DNA of 35,155 nucleotides from JAAZPG01 sp012797375. Its GTDB lineage: Bacteria > Acidobacteriota > Aminicenantia > Aminicenantales > UBA4085. The notes under the pieces were generated by a model. It was not told the DNA's origin. It worked only from the letters and a program-made list of their open reading frames with translations, and ran no database searches. Location: assembly GCA_937868205.1 (NCBI GenBank), contig CALMMC010000046.1, positions 1 through 35,155 on the forward strand, written 5' to 3'. A program made the position numbers and the translations under genes. This document shows positions 23,898-32,368 of the stretch, piece after piece; position 1 is the stretch's first letter; each line of letters opens with the position of its first letter.

Positions 23898-24267
23898 GAG
23901 AAACCTCCTTGTGGTTTTAGATCATTATCTTATCAATGCCGCCATTTTCAATTTTTGAAAATAAGAAGGGCGAATCTATCCTTCAAGAAAGCCCCCGGAT
24001 TCGGTCTCATGAGGAATATTGGCAGCTTAGTCCGGCGCATGAAAACGCGAAGGCGGATGGTCATTCACTTTTTTAACCATTGTATTCATGCGGGAACCGA
24101 AGGCCGATTGATGAAAAACGTTATGAATCAATATGTTATAGCGGCCGGAGGGCAAACGTGGAATCGCGGAAATCTCGTCGTCGATCTGCGGATCGAAGGG
24201 GGTGAATTCCGGAAATGAGCGGAACAAACCGTTTGGCATTCTCTTCAAAACAGGTCTTTGAAAAAAA
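23898..24267. other. AT-richer intergenic stretch without a convincing gene
   Basis: About 370 bp. It contains the promoter of the CMD-like gene near its left side. An open plus-strand frame here and a minus-strand frame running through the tRNA do not look like proteins. Base composition is clearly less GC-rich than in the neighbours. Confidence 0.6.
23924..23951 (-). promoter_or_regulatory. Promoter for the CMD-like gene
   Basis: On the minus strand: TTGAAA (23951-23946), 16 bp, GATAAT (23929-23924). Confidence 0.6.
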
Positions 24268-24345
24268 TGGGGTGGGTGAGGAGACTCGAACCCCCAACCT
24301 TCGGATCCACAGTCCGATGCTCTAACCGGTTGAGCTACACCCACC
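24268..24345 (-). tRNA. tRNA-His (GTG), CCA encoded
   Basis: On the minus strand the sequence folds as a cloverleaf. The acceptor is GTGGGTG (24344-24338) with CACCCAC (24278-24272). A D-arm GCTC...GAGC, an anticodon stem TCGGA/TCCGA with loop CTGTGGA (anticodon GTG at 24310-24308), and a T-arm GGGGGTTCGAGTCTCC-type segment follow. An extra G at -1 (24345) faces C73 (24271), the identity pair of histidine tRNA. The CCA end is encoded (24270-24268), followed directly by a T-run. A promoter lies 15-20 bases upstream. Confidence 0.97.
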
Positions 24346-24366
24346 GTCCGAACGTGAGGAGTCCGA

Positions 24367-24395
24367 ATTTTCGCATTTGGCGCCGGAGAAGTCAA
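24367..24395 (-). promoter_or_regulatory. Promoter for tRNA-His
   Basis: On the minus strand: TTGACT (24395-24390), 17 bp, GAAAAT (24372-24367). The predicted +1 is about 15 bases before the tRNA 5' end. The -10 match is 4 of 6. Confidence 0.45.
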
Positions 24396-24491
24396 CTTCC
24401 CGGCGACGACGGCTGCATCATTCCGGCTCGGCCGGACGTTTAGGCTATCGGCGGATGACTTTTTCAAAGTGTTTTTTCGCTTCCCCCGGTT

Positions 24492-24497
24492 TATGAT
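24492..24497 (+). promoter_or_regulatory. -10 box for the glycosyltransferase
   Basis: TATGAT 27 bases before the ATG at 24524. No clear -35 hexamer is visible at the right distance. Confidence 0.35.
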
Positions 24498-24523
24498 ATT
24501 CTATGGCCAGTAGCAGAGAATAG

Positions 24524-25729
24524 ATGTTATGTAAAGAAAAAAAGCTTCACCGGGCGAAAAACCGCCGTCCGGAACACGAGGGGGGCTCTTCTTTCCCCGA
24601 AGGTTTGCGCGTCGCCCTCTACGCCGGCATGTTCGTCCGGGATTTCGACGGGGCGACGAAAACCCTGTTCGAGCTGATCCGGTCCCTTCAGGGGCGTAAG
24701 GCCGAGATCGCCGTCTGGACGTTTTCCCGCCGCCCGACCCAGCTTCCGGGCATCCGCGTCTTCCGGGTTCCGGCCATCGCCCTCCCGTTTTATCCGGATT
24801 ATAAGTTTTCCCTTCCCTGGCCGCTCCTGTTTTTTCAAATCGGGAGATTCCGGCCCGACGTGATCCATTTGACCGTACCCGACGCCATCGGCCTCGTCCT
24901 GGCCGTTTATGCCAAGCTCCGAAGGATCCCCCTCGTCATGTCGTATCACACCGATTTCGTCTCCTACCTGGAGGAGCGCAACCTCTGGTTCCTGGTCTGG
25001 ATCTGGTGGCCGATTCTGCGCGTGTATTACAACCTCGCCGACACGCTCTTCGTCCCCAGCCGGGACAGCGGGGCGAAGCTGGCCCGGCACGGCATCCGGG
25101 CGACGGCCCTGTGGCGGCGGGGATTGCCCGAGGGCCTCTTCAGCCCCGCTCAGCGGAGCGAATCCTTGCGCCGCCGCTGGGGGGCCGAAAACAAAAAAGT
25201 CATTCTTTTCAGCGGCCGGTTCGCCTGGTTCAAGGGTCTCCAGGTGTACGTCCAGGTTTACGACCTCTTTAAAAAAGACGGGAACTTCTCGCCGGCCTTC
25301 GTCCTTCTCGGCCGTGGTCCGCTGGAGGAGGAGCTGAAACGGCGGATGCCGGAAGCCGTCTTCCCGGGCTATCTCAATGGAGACGCGCTCTCGGCCGTCT
25401 ATGCCAGCGCCGATCTTCTTCTGTTCCCCTCGACGACGGAGACGTTCGGCAACGTGATCCAGGAAGCCATCGCCTCGGGTCTGCCGGCGGTCGTCTCGGA
25501 CGAGGGCGGATGCCGGGAGATCGTCGAGGAAACGGGCGGCGGCCTGGTGGCCCGGGCCCGGCGGGGCCCGTCGTTTTACCGGGAGTGCCGCCGCCTGCTG
25601 ACCGACGAATCGCTGTATCGCCGGGTCCGGGAGACGGGCTTGGAAAAGATCCGCGGAAGAAACTGGGAAGCCGTCAACCGAGTGGTCTTGGATTCTTACG
25701 CCCGCCTGGTTTGTCTCCATCCGCGCTGA
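24524..25729 (+). CDS. GT4-family glycosyltransferase
   Basis: 401 residues, GT-B fold with two Rossmann domains. The N-terminal domain starts 'LRVALYAGMFVRDFDGATKTLFELI' and has 'PDVIHLTVPDAIG' and 'MSYHTDF' (139-145). The C-terminal domain has 'VILFSGRFAWFKGLQ' (226-240) and the nucleotide-sugar motif EX7E: E306...E314 in 'PSTTETFGNVIQEAIASGLP'. The pattern is like glycolipid mannosyl- or glucosyltransferases (MgtA/SQD2-like). It would transfer a sugar from a nucleotide donor to a lipid or glycan at the inner face of the membrane; donor and acceptor cannot be read. The first about 27 residues are polar and atypical, so the true start may lie further in. It is transcribed alone. Confidence 0.88.
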   Translation: MLCKEKKLHRAKNRRPEHEGGSSFPEGLRVALYAGMFVRDFDGATKTLFELIRSLQGRKAEIAVWTFSRRPTQLPGIRVFRVPAIALPFYPDYKFSLPWPLLFFQIGRFRPDVIHLTVPDAIGLVLAVYAKLRRIPLVMSYHTDFVSYLEERNLWFLVWIWWPILRVYYNLADTLFVPSRDSGAKLARHGIRATALWRRGLPEGLFSPAQRSESLRRRWGAENKKVILFSGRFAWFKGLQVYVQVYDLFKKDGNFSPAFVLLGRGPLEEELKRRMPEAVFPGYLNGDALSAVYASADLLLFPSTTETFGNVIQEAIASGLPAVVSDEGGCREIVEETGGGLVARARRGPSFYRECRRLLTDESLYRRVRETGLEKIRGRNWEAVNRVVLDSYARLVCLHPR

Positions 25730-25753
25730 GCGGAGGTCCGCGGTTCCCGGAGG

Positions 25754-26632
25754 CTAGGTCCGCCGGAGAGACGCTTGCATGACGAGGAGGCCGCTGACGG
25801 TGACGGTCAGCCCCAAGGCGGTGAGCCCCGTGATCCTGAAGCCGGGGAGGGCGGCGGCCTGGAAAAGCACCGGGTAGACGATATAGGAAAAATTTTGGGA
25901 AGGGATGAGGACGGAAGCGCGGATCCCCCTTCGGAACGCCCATTGGGACGCGGCAAAAGACAGGGTGGCGAAGAGGAAGCTGGAGAGAAAGATCACCCAT
26001 CCGAGCGGCAGCCGGGGAAGATAGCGCCCGTCGACTCCTCCCAGATTCTGGCCGATCCCTTTCAAGATAGGGTCGAGACCGGCGGCGAAGCCGATGAGCA
26101 GTCCGCAGACGATCCCCAGGCTCGTCAACCCGCCCTTCCGCCGCGTCCGGAATAAGATCAGCAGGCCCCCCAGGGCCGAGGCGGCGAGGATGATTCCCGC
26201 GGCCGGAAGACGGACGCCGGCCATGGTCATTTCCGGACGGAGGATGCCGTCATAACCGAGCAGGAGGGTTCCCAGGGTGAGAACCAGCGCCCCGCCGTAC
26301 TGGAGCGGGCGGAGGGGCTCCTTGAGGATGATCCCGGCGTAGAGCATCAAGGCGATGAGTCCGGCGCCGAACATGGAGGTGTAATAGGACGACGGGCCGT
26401 AGCGGTTGGCCAGGATGGCGAAAAAGCCCAGGCTGTTGTTGAGGAGGAACCCCGTCGCGTAGAGGGCCGCCTTTTTCGATGCGCCCGGCCGGCGGCGGCC
26501 GGCCCGCCGGGCGGCCCGTTTTGGGGAAAGGCAGGAGAGGGCTTCGATGCCGTGGCGCTGCATTCCCTTGGAGAGGTTGAACAGGATCGATCCGACGATC
26601 CCATAGATCATGGCCGTGGCGGAAGGAGACAT
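25754..26632 (-). CDS. DMT-superfamily-like transporter, last gene of the phoH operon
   Basis: 292 residues, nine or ten hydrophobic helices. The first helix is 'AMIYGIVGSILFNLSKGMQRHGIEAL', followed by a basic loop (RAARRAGRRRPGASKK) that should face the cytoplasm. The later pattern 'YYTSMFGAGLIALMLYAGIILKEPL' resembles the EamA/NIPA type of drug/metabolite transporters (the '-KEPL' after the helix is typical). The substrate is unknown. It starts six bases after the methyltransferase stop, so it belongs to the same operon. Confidence 0.75.
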   Translation of the reverse strand: MSPSATAMIYGIVGSILFNLSKGMQRHGIEALSCLSPKRAARRAGRRRPGASKKAALYATGFLLNNSLGFFAILANRYGPSSYYTSMFGAGLIALMLYAGIILKEPLRPLQYGGALVLTLGTLLLGYDGILRPEMTMAGVRLPAAGIILAASALGGLLILFRTRRKGGLTSLGIVCGLLIGFAAGLDPILKGIGQNLGGVDGRYLPRLPLGWVIFLSSFLFATLSFAASQWAFRRGIRASVLIPSQNFSYIVYPVLFQAAALPGFRITGLTALGLTVTVSGLLVMQASLRRT

Positions 26633-26638
26633 GGGCGG

Positions 26639-27139
26639 CTAGGCGTGGATGCGCTGCCCCAGCCGCCGCTGGACGATCCGGGACAAGGGGAGGCGGATCC
26701 GGGACGGCAGCCGGTGATGCTCCTTGCGCATCGTCAGGAAGATCCAGCGGTGCTCCAGGACGTTCAGGGCTCCGGCCAGGTCCCAGAGGGGCGGGAGAAC
26801 GAGGGTCACCCGGTTTCCGACGCGCCGGAGCTCCTCGAAAAAGGCGTCCGGATTCTCGACATGCTCCATCGTGTGCGAGCAGAGGACGGTCTCAAAGGAG
26901 CCATCCTTGAACGGAAGACGGTCGATCGAGCCGATCTGGACGAAACGCGGCACGTCCGCGTGACGGACGATGTCGGCGTTGAGACCCCCGCCGTCCGTCC
27001 GGCCGCAGCAAATGTTGAGATCCCATTTCCGCCGGCGGAGAATGCGCGCCTTGAGGACGCGATAGCTCAGGACGTTGAGCGCTTGGGAGACGGCGGCCAA
27101 GCCGGCTGCGCTTAAGATCACGATCAGGACGGTCGGCAT
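26639..27139 (-). CDS. Membrane-anchored SAM-methyltransferase-like protein
   Basis: 166 residues. One N-terminal helix (PTVLIVILSAAGLAAVSQAL) is followed by a shortened class I methyltransferase core. Motif I is divergent (LNICCGRTDGGGLNADIV, 41-58). The Methyltransf_11-type stretch 'DRLPFKDGSFETVLCSHTMEHVENP' (73-97) and a strand 'RVTLVLPPL' follow. The fold is smaller than usual and the glycine loop is altered, so activity is uncertain. It sits 24 bases after era and six bases before the transporter gene. Confidence 0.75.
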   Translation of the reverse strand: MPTVLIVILSAAGLAAVSQALNVLSYRVLKARILRRRKWDLNICCGRTDGGGLNADIVRHADVPRFVQIGSIDRLPFKDGSFETVLCSHTMEHVENPDAFFEELRRVGNRVTLVLPPLWDLAGALNVLEHRWIFLTMRKEHHRLPSRIRLPLSRIVQRRLGQRIHA

Positions 27140-27163
27140 CCGCGGCGCTCCGCCGTTCTCCGG

Positions 27164-28330
27164 CTAGGCTTCCTTCTGGCCCTCGATGAGGTCGAGGACG
27201 TCGGCCGCGTCCCGCCACTGGGGACGGACTTTGACTTGCAGGTCGAGGAAGATCCGGGCTTCGAGGATCTCCTCGATCTCCCTCCGGGCTTCGATCCCGA
27301 TTTCCTTGATGTTCTGCCCCCGGCGGCCGACGATGATTTTCCGGTGATTGGGGCGCTCGACGAAGATGCTCGCCTTGATGTAGACGGCGGGCCGGGCCCG
27401 GCGTTCTTCCCGGGTCGGTTTCGGCTTTTCCCCGCGCCGCCGGATGTTCGGCCGGTCCGAGACGCCCGGGACGGCGATCGTCCGGCCGGTTTCCCGCTCG
27501 GGCTCGGGCTCCTCGAGGGCTTCCCTTTCACCGGGCGCTTCCTCCCCGCCGGCTTCTTCCGGCCCGCTTTCGTCTTCCGGCTCCTCCTCCTCTTGCCCCC
27601 GCTTCCGGTCGATCCGGTCGATGTAGACCGCCGTGGTCCAGGGAAGCTCGGCTTCCACCCGGGCCAGGATTTTCTCCCGGATGATCTCGGCCAGGAGAAA
27701 GCGCTCGGACTGGTCGGAGACGTCGTCGTCGCCGTAGAGCTTCTCCGCCCGGGGGAGGTTGTCGAAGAGAAGATTTTCCAGGACGTCGACGTTGGTCCCC
27801 TTCAAGGCCGACAGGGGGATGAATTCCTGGAATTCCCGGAGGGCCCGATACCGGTCGATGAGCGGGAGGAGGATCTCCTTTCGGACGATGTCCGTCTTGT
27901 TCAGCAGGAGAAACACCGGCTTCCGGACGTTCTTGATGATCTCCAGGGCGAATTCGTCGCCGTGGCCGAATTTCGCCGTGGCGTCGACGAGGAGGCAGAC
28001 GATGTCGGCCGTCTCGATGGAGGCGTAGACGAAGTTCATCATCCGCTTGTTCAGCTTGTGGAGCGGCTTGTGGAGGCCGGGGTTGTCGATGAAGATGATC
28101 TGGCCCCGCGGCGTCGTGTGGATGCCCAGGATGCTCAGGCGGGTCGTCTGCGGCTTGTCCGAGGTGATGGCGATCTTCTGCCCCAGGATCTTGTTGAGAA
28201 GGGTGGATTTGCCGGCGTTAGGCCGTCCGATCAGGGCGACGTAGCCCGTCCGGAATTTCGAAACCGGCTTCTTCGGGGCGGAGCGGGATTTGCCCGTCCG
28301 GGGAGCGGCGCGGGACGTCTTACCCGGCAT
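27164..28330 (-). CDS. era: GTPase Era with a charged insertion in the KH domain
   Basis: 388 residues; typical Era is about 300. Era binds the 3' end of 16S rRNA and helps 30S assembly. G1 is GRPNAGKS (35-42), switch I 'PQTTR' (60-64), G3 DNPG (82-85, usually DTPG), G4 NKTD (144-147) and G5 SAL (174-176). The KH domain begins at 'ELPWTTAVYIDRID' (228-241). It is then interrupted by about 70 residues rich in Glu, Pro and Arg (242-314), and resumes with 'AVYIKASIFVERPNHRKIIVGRRGQNIKEIG' (315-345), which contains the RNA-binding GxxG (GRRG). A basic N-terminal extension of about 25 residues is also present. It overlaps the CBS-domain gene by 11 bases, and ybeY and phoH lie in the same operon. 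Confidence 0.95.
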   Translation of the reverse strand: MPGKTSRAAPRTGKSRSAPKKPVSKFRTGYVALIGRPNAGKSTLLNKILGQKIAITSDKPQTTRLSILGIHTTPRGQIIFIDNPGLHKPLHKLNKRMMNFVYASIETADIVCLLVDATAKFGHGDEFALEIIKNVRKPVFLLLNKTDIVRKEILLPLIDRYRALREFQEFIPLSALKGTNVDVLENLLFDNLPRAEKLYGDDDVSDQSERFLLAEIIREKILARVEAELPWTTAVYIDRIDRKRGQEEEEPEDESGPEEAGGEEAPGEREALEEPEPERETGRTIAVPGVSDRPNIRRRGEKPKPTREERRARPAVYIKASIFVERPNHRKIIVGRRGQNIKEIGIEARREIEEILEARIFLDLQVKVRPQWRDAADVLDLIEGQKEA

Positions 28331-29579
28331 GTTCGGGCTCCTCGTCGGCGGCTTTCCTCATCCTCAGCTTCTTGATCCGCTTCTGGTCGACGTCCAGGAC
28401 GTCGACGATCAACCGGCCGATGATCAGGCGCTCCCCCTTGGTCGGCAGGCGGCCGAGCGCCTGGGCCACCAGCCCGCTGACGGTGATGAAGTCGTCGTCG
28501 GCCAGCTCCACGTCGAAAAGATCCTCGATTTCCTCGACCTTGGCCGCCCCGGAGACGGTGTAATCGGCCGGGCCGTTCTGGACGATCTGGGCCTCCTCGG
28601 CGTCGTATTCGTCCTGGATCTCGCCGACGATCACCTCGAAGACGTCCTCCATCGTCACCAGGCCGGAGACGCCGCCGTGCTCGTCGACCACCACGGCCAG
28701 CTTCTGCTTGGCTTTTTGGAGTTCCTTGAGGAGGTCGGCCACTTTCATGGATTCGGGCACGAAGAGGAGCGGCCGGACCAGGGGCTCGATCGAGGCCTCG
28801 TCGAACTCCTTTTCCGAATAGGCCAGAAGATCCTTGGCCATGACCAATCCATCCACGCCGTCGATCCGGTCGCGGTAGACGGGGATGCGGGAATATTTCT
28901 CGACGATGAAAAGATGGCGGAGCTTCTGGATGGTCGCGTCGCGGCGGATGCAGACCATGTCCACCCGCGGGGTCATGACCTCGCGGACGATCGTGTCTCC
29001 GAACTCGACCACGTTCCGCAGCAGCGCGTCTTCGCCCTTCTCGATGATGCCTTCTTCCTCGGCCTCGTCGAGGAACGTCTCGATTTCCTCCTCCCCGGCC
29101 TCCCGGTCCTCGGGCCCGGCCTCTTCCTCCTTCTGCTCCTCGCGGACTGAGAGCCAGCGGACGAAGGCCAGGACGGGCGCGCTCAAGGAAAGAAAGAGGC
29201 GGTAGGACGGGAGGAAGCGGGAGAGGCAGCGGTCCCGCCCGGCGGCGGCCAGAAGGCGGGGAACGATGTCGAAGAAAACGGCGTAAACGACGGCGGAAAA
29301 GAGAAAGAGCCCCAGCGGCCGGGTCCGGAAGGCCGGGAAGATCAAAAAGGCGTATACGGCCAGGGCGATGATCAGGATCATCCGCCAGAATTCGACGGCG
29401 ATCTTGATGTCGTCGTAGCGGTCGAGGATCCGCGTCCGGTCCGGGTGGTTCCGCTCTTCCAGGAAGCCGCTCAGGCCGACCTTGGAATAACCGGAGAGCG
29501 TGATGTGGAACAGCGACAGGGCCGAGGCGGCCAGGACGCACAGCCCCAGCCCGGCCCAGGTGATCGTCGAAATCTCCAT
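28320..29579 (-). CDS. CNNM/CorC-HlyC family CBS-domain membrane protein
   Basis: 419 residues. The N-terminal CNNM-type membrane domain has about four helices (6-145). An acidic linker (EEQKEEEAGPEDREAGEEE) precedes a CBS pair (about 200-325; 'REVMTPRVDMVCI' starts CBS1, 'LAVVVDEHGGVSGLVTMEDVFEVIVGEI' is the hallmark of CBS2). A CorC_HlyC domain follows (337-410, 'DYTVSGAAKVEEIEDLF'). Homologues are linked to Mg2+/Co2+ efflux and are often called hemolysin C or YbeX-like when next to ybeY and phoH, as here. It begins three bases after ybeY. Confidence 0.93.
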   Translation of the reverse strand: MEISTITWAGLGLCVLAASALSLFHITLSGYSKVGLSGFLEERNHPDRTRILDRYDDIKIAVEFWRMILIIALAVYAFLIFPAFRTRPLGLFLFSAVVYAVFFDIVPRLLAAAGRDRCLSRFLPSYRLFLSLSAPVLAFVRWLSVREEQKEEEAGPEDREAGEEEIETFLDEAEEEGIIEKGEDALLRNVVEFGDTIVREVMTPRVDMVCIRRDATIQKLRHLFIVEKYSRIPVYRDRIDGVDGLVMAKDLLAYSEKEFDEASIEPLVRPLLFVPESMKVADLLKELQKAKQKLAVVVDEHGGVSGLVTMEDVFEVIVGEIQDEYDAEEAQIVQNGPADYTVSGAAKVEEIEDLFDVELADDDFITVSGLVAQALGRLPTKGERLIIGRLIVDVLDVDQKRIKKLRMRKAADEEPEHAG

Positions 29580-29582
29580 CGC

Positions 29583-30029
29583 TTATTCCCCGGGCCCCGC
29601 GGGCAGAGGCCCGAATTTTTCCCGCCGGAGAAGCCGGAGCACCCGGGCTTCCTCCTCCTCGTGGCCGGCTTCATGCTCGTACCCGCAGAGATGAAGAAAG
29701 CCGTGGATCGCGAGGAAGGCGAGCTCGGCGTCCAGGCTGTGACCGAGGGCGGCCGCTTGCCGCCGGGCCTGGGGAACGGAGATGACGATATCGCCCAGGT
29801 GGCGCCGTCCTCCCTCGCCCCGGCCGTCGATGGGGAAGGACAGGACGTCGGTCGTCCGGTCCTTCCGGCGGAATACCCGGTTCAGGCGGCGGACGAAAGC
29901 GTCGCCGGCGAAGACGAGGACGACATCGGCGTTTTTCAGCCGGGCCCGGCGAAGCAGCCGCTCGAGCAAGGCCGCGTACCGGTCAGTCCTGATTCGGCTC
30001 TTCGACTGGCGGTTGATGATTTCCACCAT
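29583..30029 (-). CDS. ybeY: Endoribonuclease YbeY
   Basis: 148 residues, normal size. It has 'TTDVLSFPID' (59-68), 'GDIVISVPQA' (79-88) and the zinc-binding HGFLHLCGYEHE (109-120: His109, His113, His119). YbeY matures the 3' end of 16S rRNA and takes part in ribosome quality control. The start lies inside the end of the PgpH-like gene (47-base overlap), which implies coupled translation. Confidence 0.96.
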   Translation of the reverse strand: MVEIINRQSKSRIRTDRYAALLERLLRRARLKNADVVLVFAGDAFVRRLNRVFRRKDRTTDVLSFPIDGRGEGGRRHLGDIVISVPQARRQAAALGHSLDAELAFLAIHGFLHLCGYEHEAGHEEEEARVLRLLRREKFGPLPAGPGE

Positions 30030-32367
30030 GGGGGGTCCTCGGGGAAGCCGGCGGTTCGCCGTTCTTGGGGGGTTTTTTCTTGGATTCGAAGTCGAATCCC
30101 GGATATTCGATCCGCGGCTGGTAGATGGTTTGGAGGGTCGAGAGGAACGACTGGGCGATCGTTCGGATTTCCCTGAGGGAAAAGGCGCAGTCGTCCAACT
30201 GGCCGTCCTGGAAATAATTATCGAAAATGTCGCGGATGACCCGGGCCAGGTGCTCGTCCTTGTGGGACCGGAGGCTGCGCGAGGCGGCCTCGACGGAATC
30301 GGCGAGCATCACCAGGGCGGCTTCCCGGGTTTGCGGCGGCGGTCCCGGGTACCGGTAGGTTTCCTCGCCGACATCCTGGATGTCGGGTCCGCATTTTTCC
30401 TTGGCTTTCTGGTAGAAGTAGCGGACGATCGAATTGCCGTGGTGCTGTTCGATGATGTCCCGGACCGCCTGCGGCAGGCGCTCCTTCCGGGCGATTTCCA
30501 GTCCCTCTTTCACGTGATTGACGATGACCAGCGTGCTGATGCTCGGGGACAGATCCCGGTGGGCGTCGTGTTTGCGGTCCCGGTTTTCGATGAAATACTC
30601 GGGCCGCTTGATTTTCCCGATGTCGTGGTACAGGGCCCCGGCCTTGACCAGGAGGGCGTCGAGCCTAACCTTTTCAGCGGCTTTCTCGGCCAGGGTGGAG
30701 ACGATGAGGGAATGGTGATAGGAGCCTGGAGCCTCGAGGGCCATTTGGCGGAGAATCCCCGATTCGGAGCTGGTCAATTCCAGGAGCTTCGACTGGGTGA
30801 TGAGCCGGAAAAGACTCTCGAAGATCGGCAGGAAGAGAAAAGCCAGGGCGCCGCTCATCAGTCCGCCCACGACGGACATCATCGTCTCGGCGGCCAGGAC
30901 GGGGGCCGCGACGACGCGGGGTTGGATGAGAAAAAGGGTGATCACGACGAAAAGATTGACGGGCGTGACGATGAAGAAGCCCGCCCGGAGAGCGTTGGTC
31001 CGCTTGGCCCGGCCATAGAACTTGATCCCGTAGATCGCGGCCAGCCCGCCGATCAGGCCGAAGAGCATGAGGTAGAAATCGGCCCCGGTCAGGTATCCGG
31101 CGAGCAGGCTGTTGAGAACGACATAGATTAAGGCGACGGCATTGGTCGTGAGAAAGGCGAAGAGAATCGCCCCGAACTGGAACGGAAGGATGAACCGGTA
31201 CGCCTCGGCGCTGGAAAGAAGGGCGAAGCTTGCATTGGCGGCCGTCGTCGCGCCCAGGAAAAGCCCCAGCTTGTACAGGAGGAGGCTCAAAAAAATCGTC
31301 AGCATGATCATCTGGTTGTATTTCCGGGCGGTCGGAAGGGCGTGGAGCGTCCGGAGATAGTACCAGAGCGTCACGAACAGGAGGGCGAAGAGAAAAAAGG
31401 CGCCGGTGAAAGAGCCGAGCCAGGCTCCCCGGTCGGCGATCGCCCGGTTGACGGCCGCGATCAGCCGGACGGCGGCCTCGCCGGCTTCGTCGCCCTTCCG
31501 GATGATGACCCGCCCCTTCTTGACGGTGAAAAACACGGTTTCGACCGTGGACCAAGCGTTGGTTTTCCGGATTTCCGTTTCGATGCGGTCGAAGGCCATG
31601 TTCGGGGCGAGGAAGCCGAACGACAAGCTGAGGAGGAGGCCTTTTTTCCGGGCCGAAAGCTCGAGGGCGTTGACGTCCTCGAGAAGCCGGTTCTTGGCTT
31701 CCTTGATTTCGAGGATCTCGGCGGCCTTGACCGTCTTTTCCGACCCGTCCGGAAGCCTCAGGGTCAAGCCGCGCTCCTCCTCCCGGTTGACAAAGAGCTT
31801 TTTCGAGAGAATCAGGCCGCCGGCGGACACATTTTCCAGGAGGGTCAGGAGGCTGGCTTCCAGGTCCGGGCCGAATCCTTCCCGGGCCAGGGCCTGGAGG
31901 TCGCTGATGGAAAGCTCAAGGCCGAACTTTTCAAGGATGACGCTCCGTAGGGCGGGATAATCCCGGGGCGGCGGCGCGGCGAGCCATTCCCGGCCGTAGA
32001 CGAAAAATTGATGGATGTGGTCCCCCGCGTTCAGCATCACGTTGGGATCCAGCGTGTAGACGGGAAGAACTGCCTCGACGGCCTCCCGGCGGCGCTGCTC
32101 GGTCGTCTCCGTGTCCTCGATCGTCAGGTCGGCCGGGGCGATAAGGTCCTCGCCGGCGATGTCGCCGGGTTCGAGCTCGGAGAGCTGTTTGGACGGAAGG
32201 TAGGAAAGGATCGTGGCCAGGACCAGGGCGGACAGGAAAATGAGAAGGAATGGATCCCGGACGATCCGCTTCATGCCCGTCGCCCTCTCCGGCTCGGGCG
32301 GGCGCCCGGAGGCCGGGGAACCCGGCGCCTTGAACAGCTTGAGATCCTTGATGGAGACGAGGGGCAT
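29983..32367 (-). CDS. 7TM-HD phosphohydrolase (PgpH-like c-di-AMP phosphodiesterase)
   Basis: 794 residues. A cytoplasmic N-terminus and TM1 (about 38-55) are followed by a large extracytoplasmic 7TMR-HDED domain (60-315). About seven helices come next (318-515), then an HD domain (545-700). Metal and catalytic residues are visible: His551/552 (SYHHS), HD at 581-582 (LYHDIGK), His618, His642/643 (EQHHG) and Asp690. The family degrades cyclic di-AMP in Firmicutes (PgpH); in this position in the operon (phoH-pgpH-ybeY) it is standard. The C-terminus is rich in Lys and Pro. The ATG is one base after the phoH stop. Confidence 0.93.
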   Translation of the reverse strand: MPLVSIKDLKLFKAPGSPASGRPPEPERATGMKRIVRDPFLLIFLSALVLATILSYLPSKQLSELEPGDIAGEDLIAPADLTIEDTETTEQRRREAVEAVLPVYTLDPNVMLNAGDHIHQFFVYGREWLAAPPPRDYPALRSVILEKFGLELSISDLQALAREGFGPDLEASLLTLLENVSAGGLILSKKLFVNREEERGLTLRLPDGSEKTVKAAEILEIKEAKNRLLEDVNALELSARKKGLLLSLSFGFLAPNMAFDRIETEIRKTNAWSTVETVFFTVKKGRVIIRKGDEAGEAAVRLIAAVNRAIADRGAWLGSFTGAFFLFALLFVTLWYYLRTLHALPTARKYNQMIMLTIFLSLLLYKLGLFLGATTAANASFALLSSAEAYRFILPFQFGAILFAFLTTNAVALIYVVLNSLLAGYLTGADFYLMLFGLIGGLAAIYGIKFYGRAKRTNALRAGFFIVTPVNLFVVITLFLIQPRVVAAPVLAAETMMSVVGGLMSGALAFLFLPIFESLFRLITQSKLLELTSSESGILRQMALEAPGSYHHSLIVSTLAEKAAEKVRLDALLVKAGALYHDIGKIKRPEYFIENRDRKHDAHRDLSPSISTLVIVNHVKEGLEIARKERLPQAVRDIIEQHHGNSIVRYFYQKAKEKCGPDIQDVGEETYRYPGPPPQTREAALVMLADSVEAASRSLRSHKDEHLARVIRDIFDNYFQDGQLDDCAFSLREIRTIAQSFLSTLQTIYQPRIEYPGFDFESKKKPPKNGEPPASPRTPHGGNHQPPVEEPNQD

Positions 32368-32368
32368 G

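Noticed and set aside
24027..24467. 146-residue minus-strand open frame
   Set aside because: It runs straight through tRNA-His and has no protein-like features.
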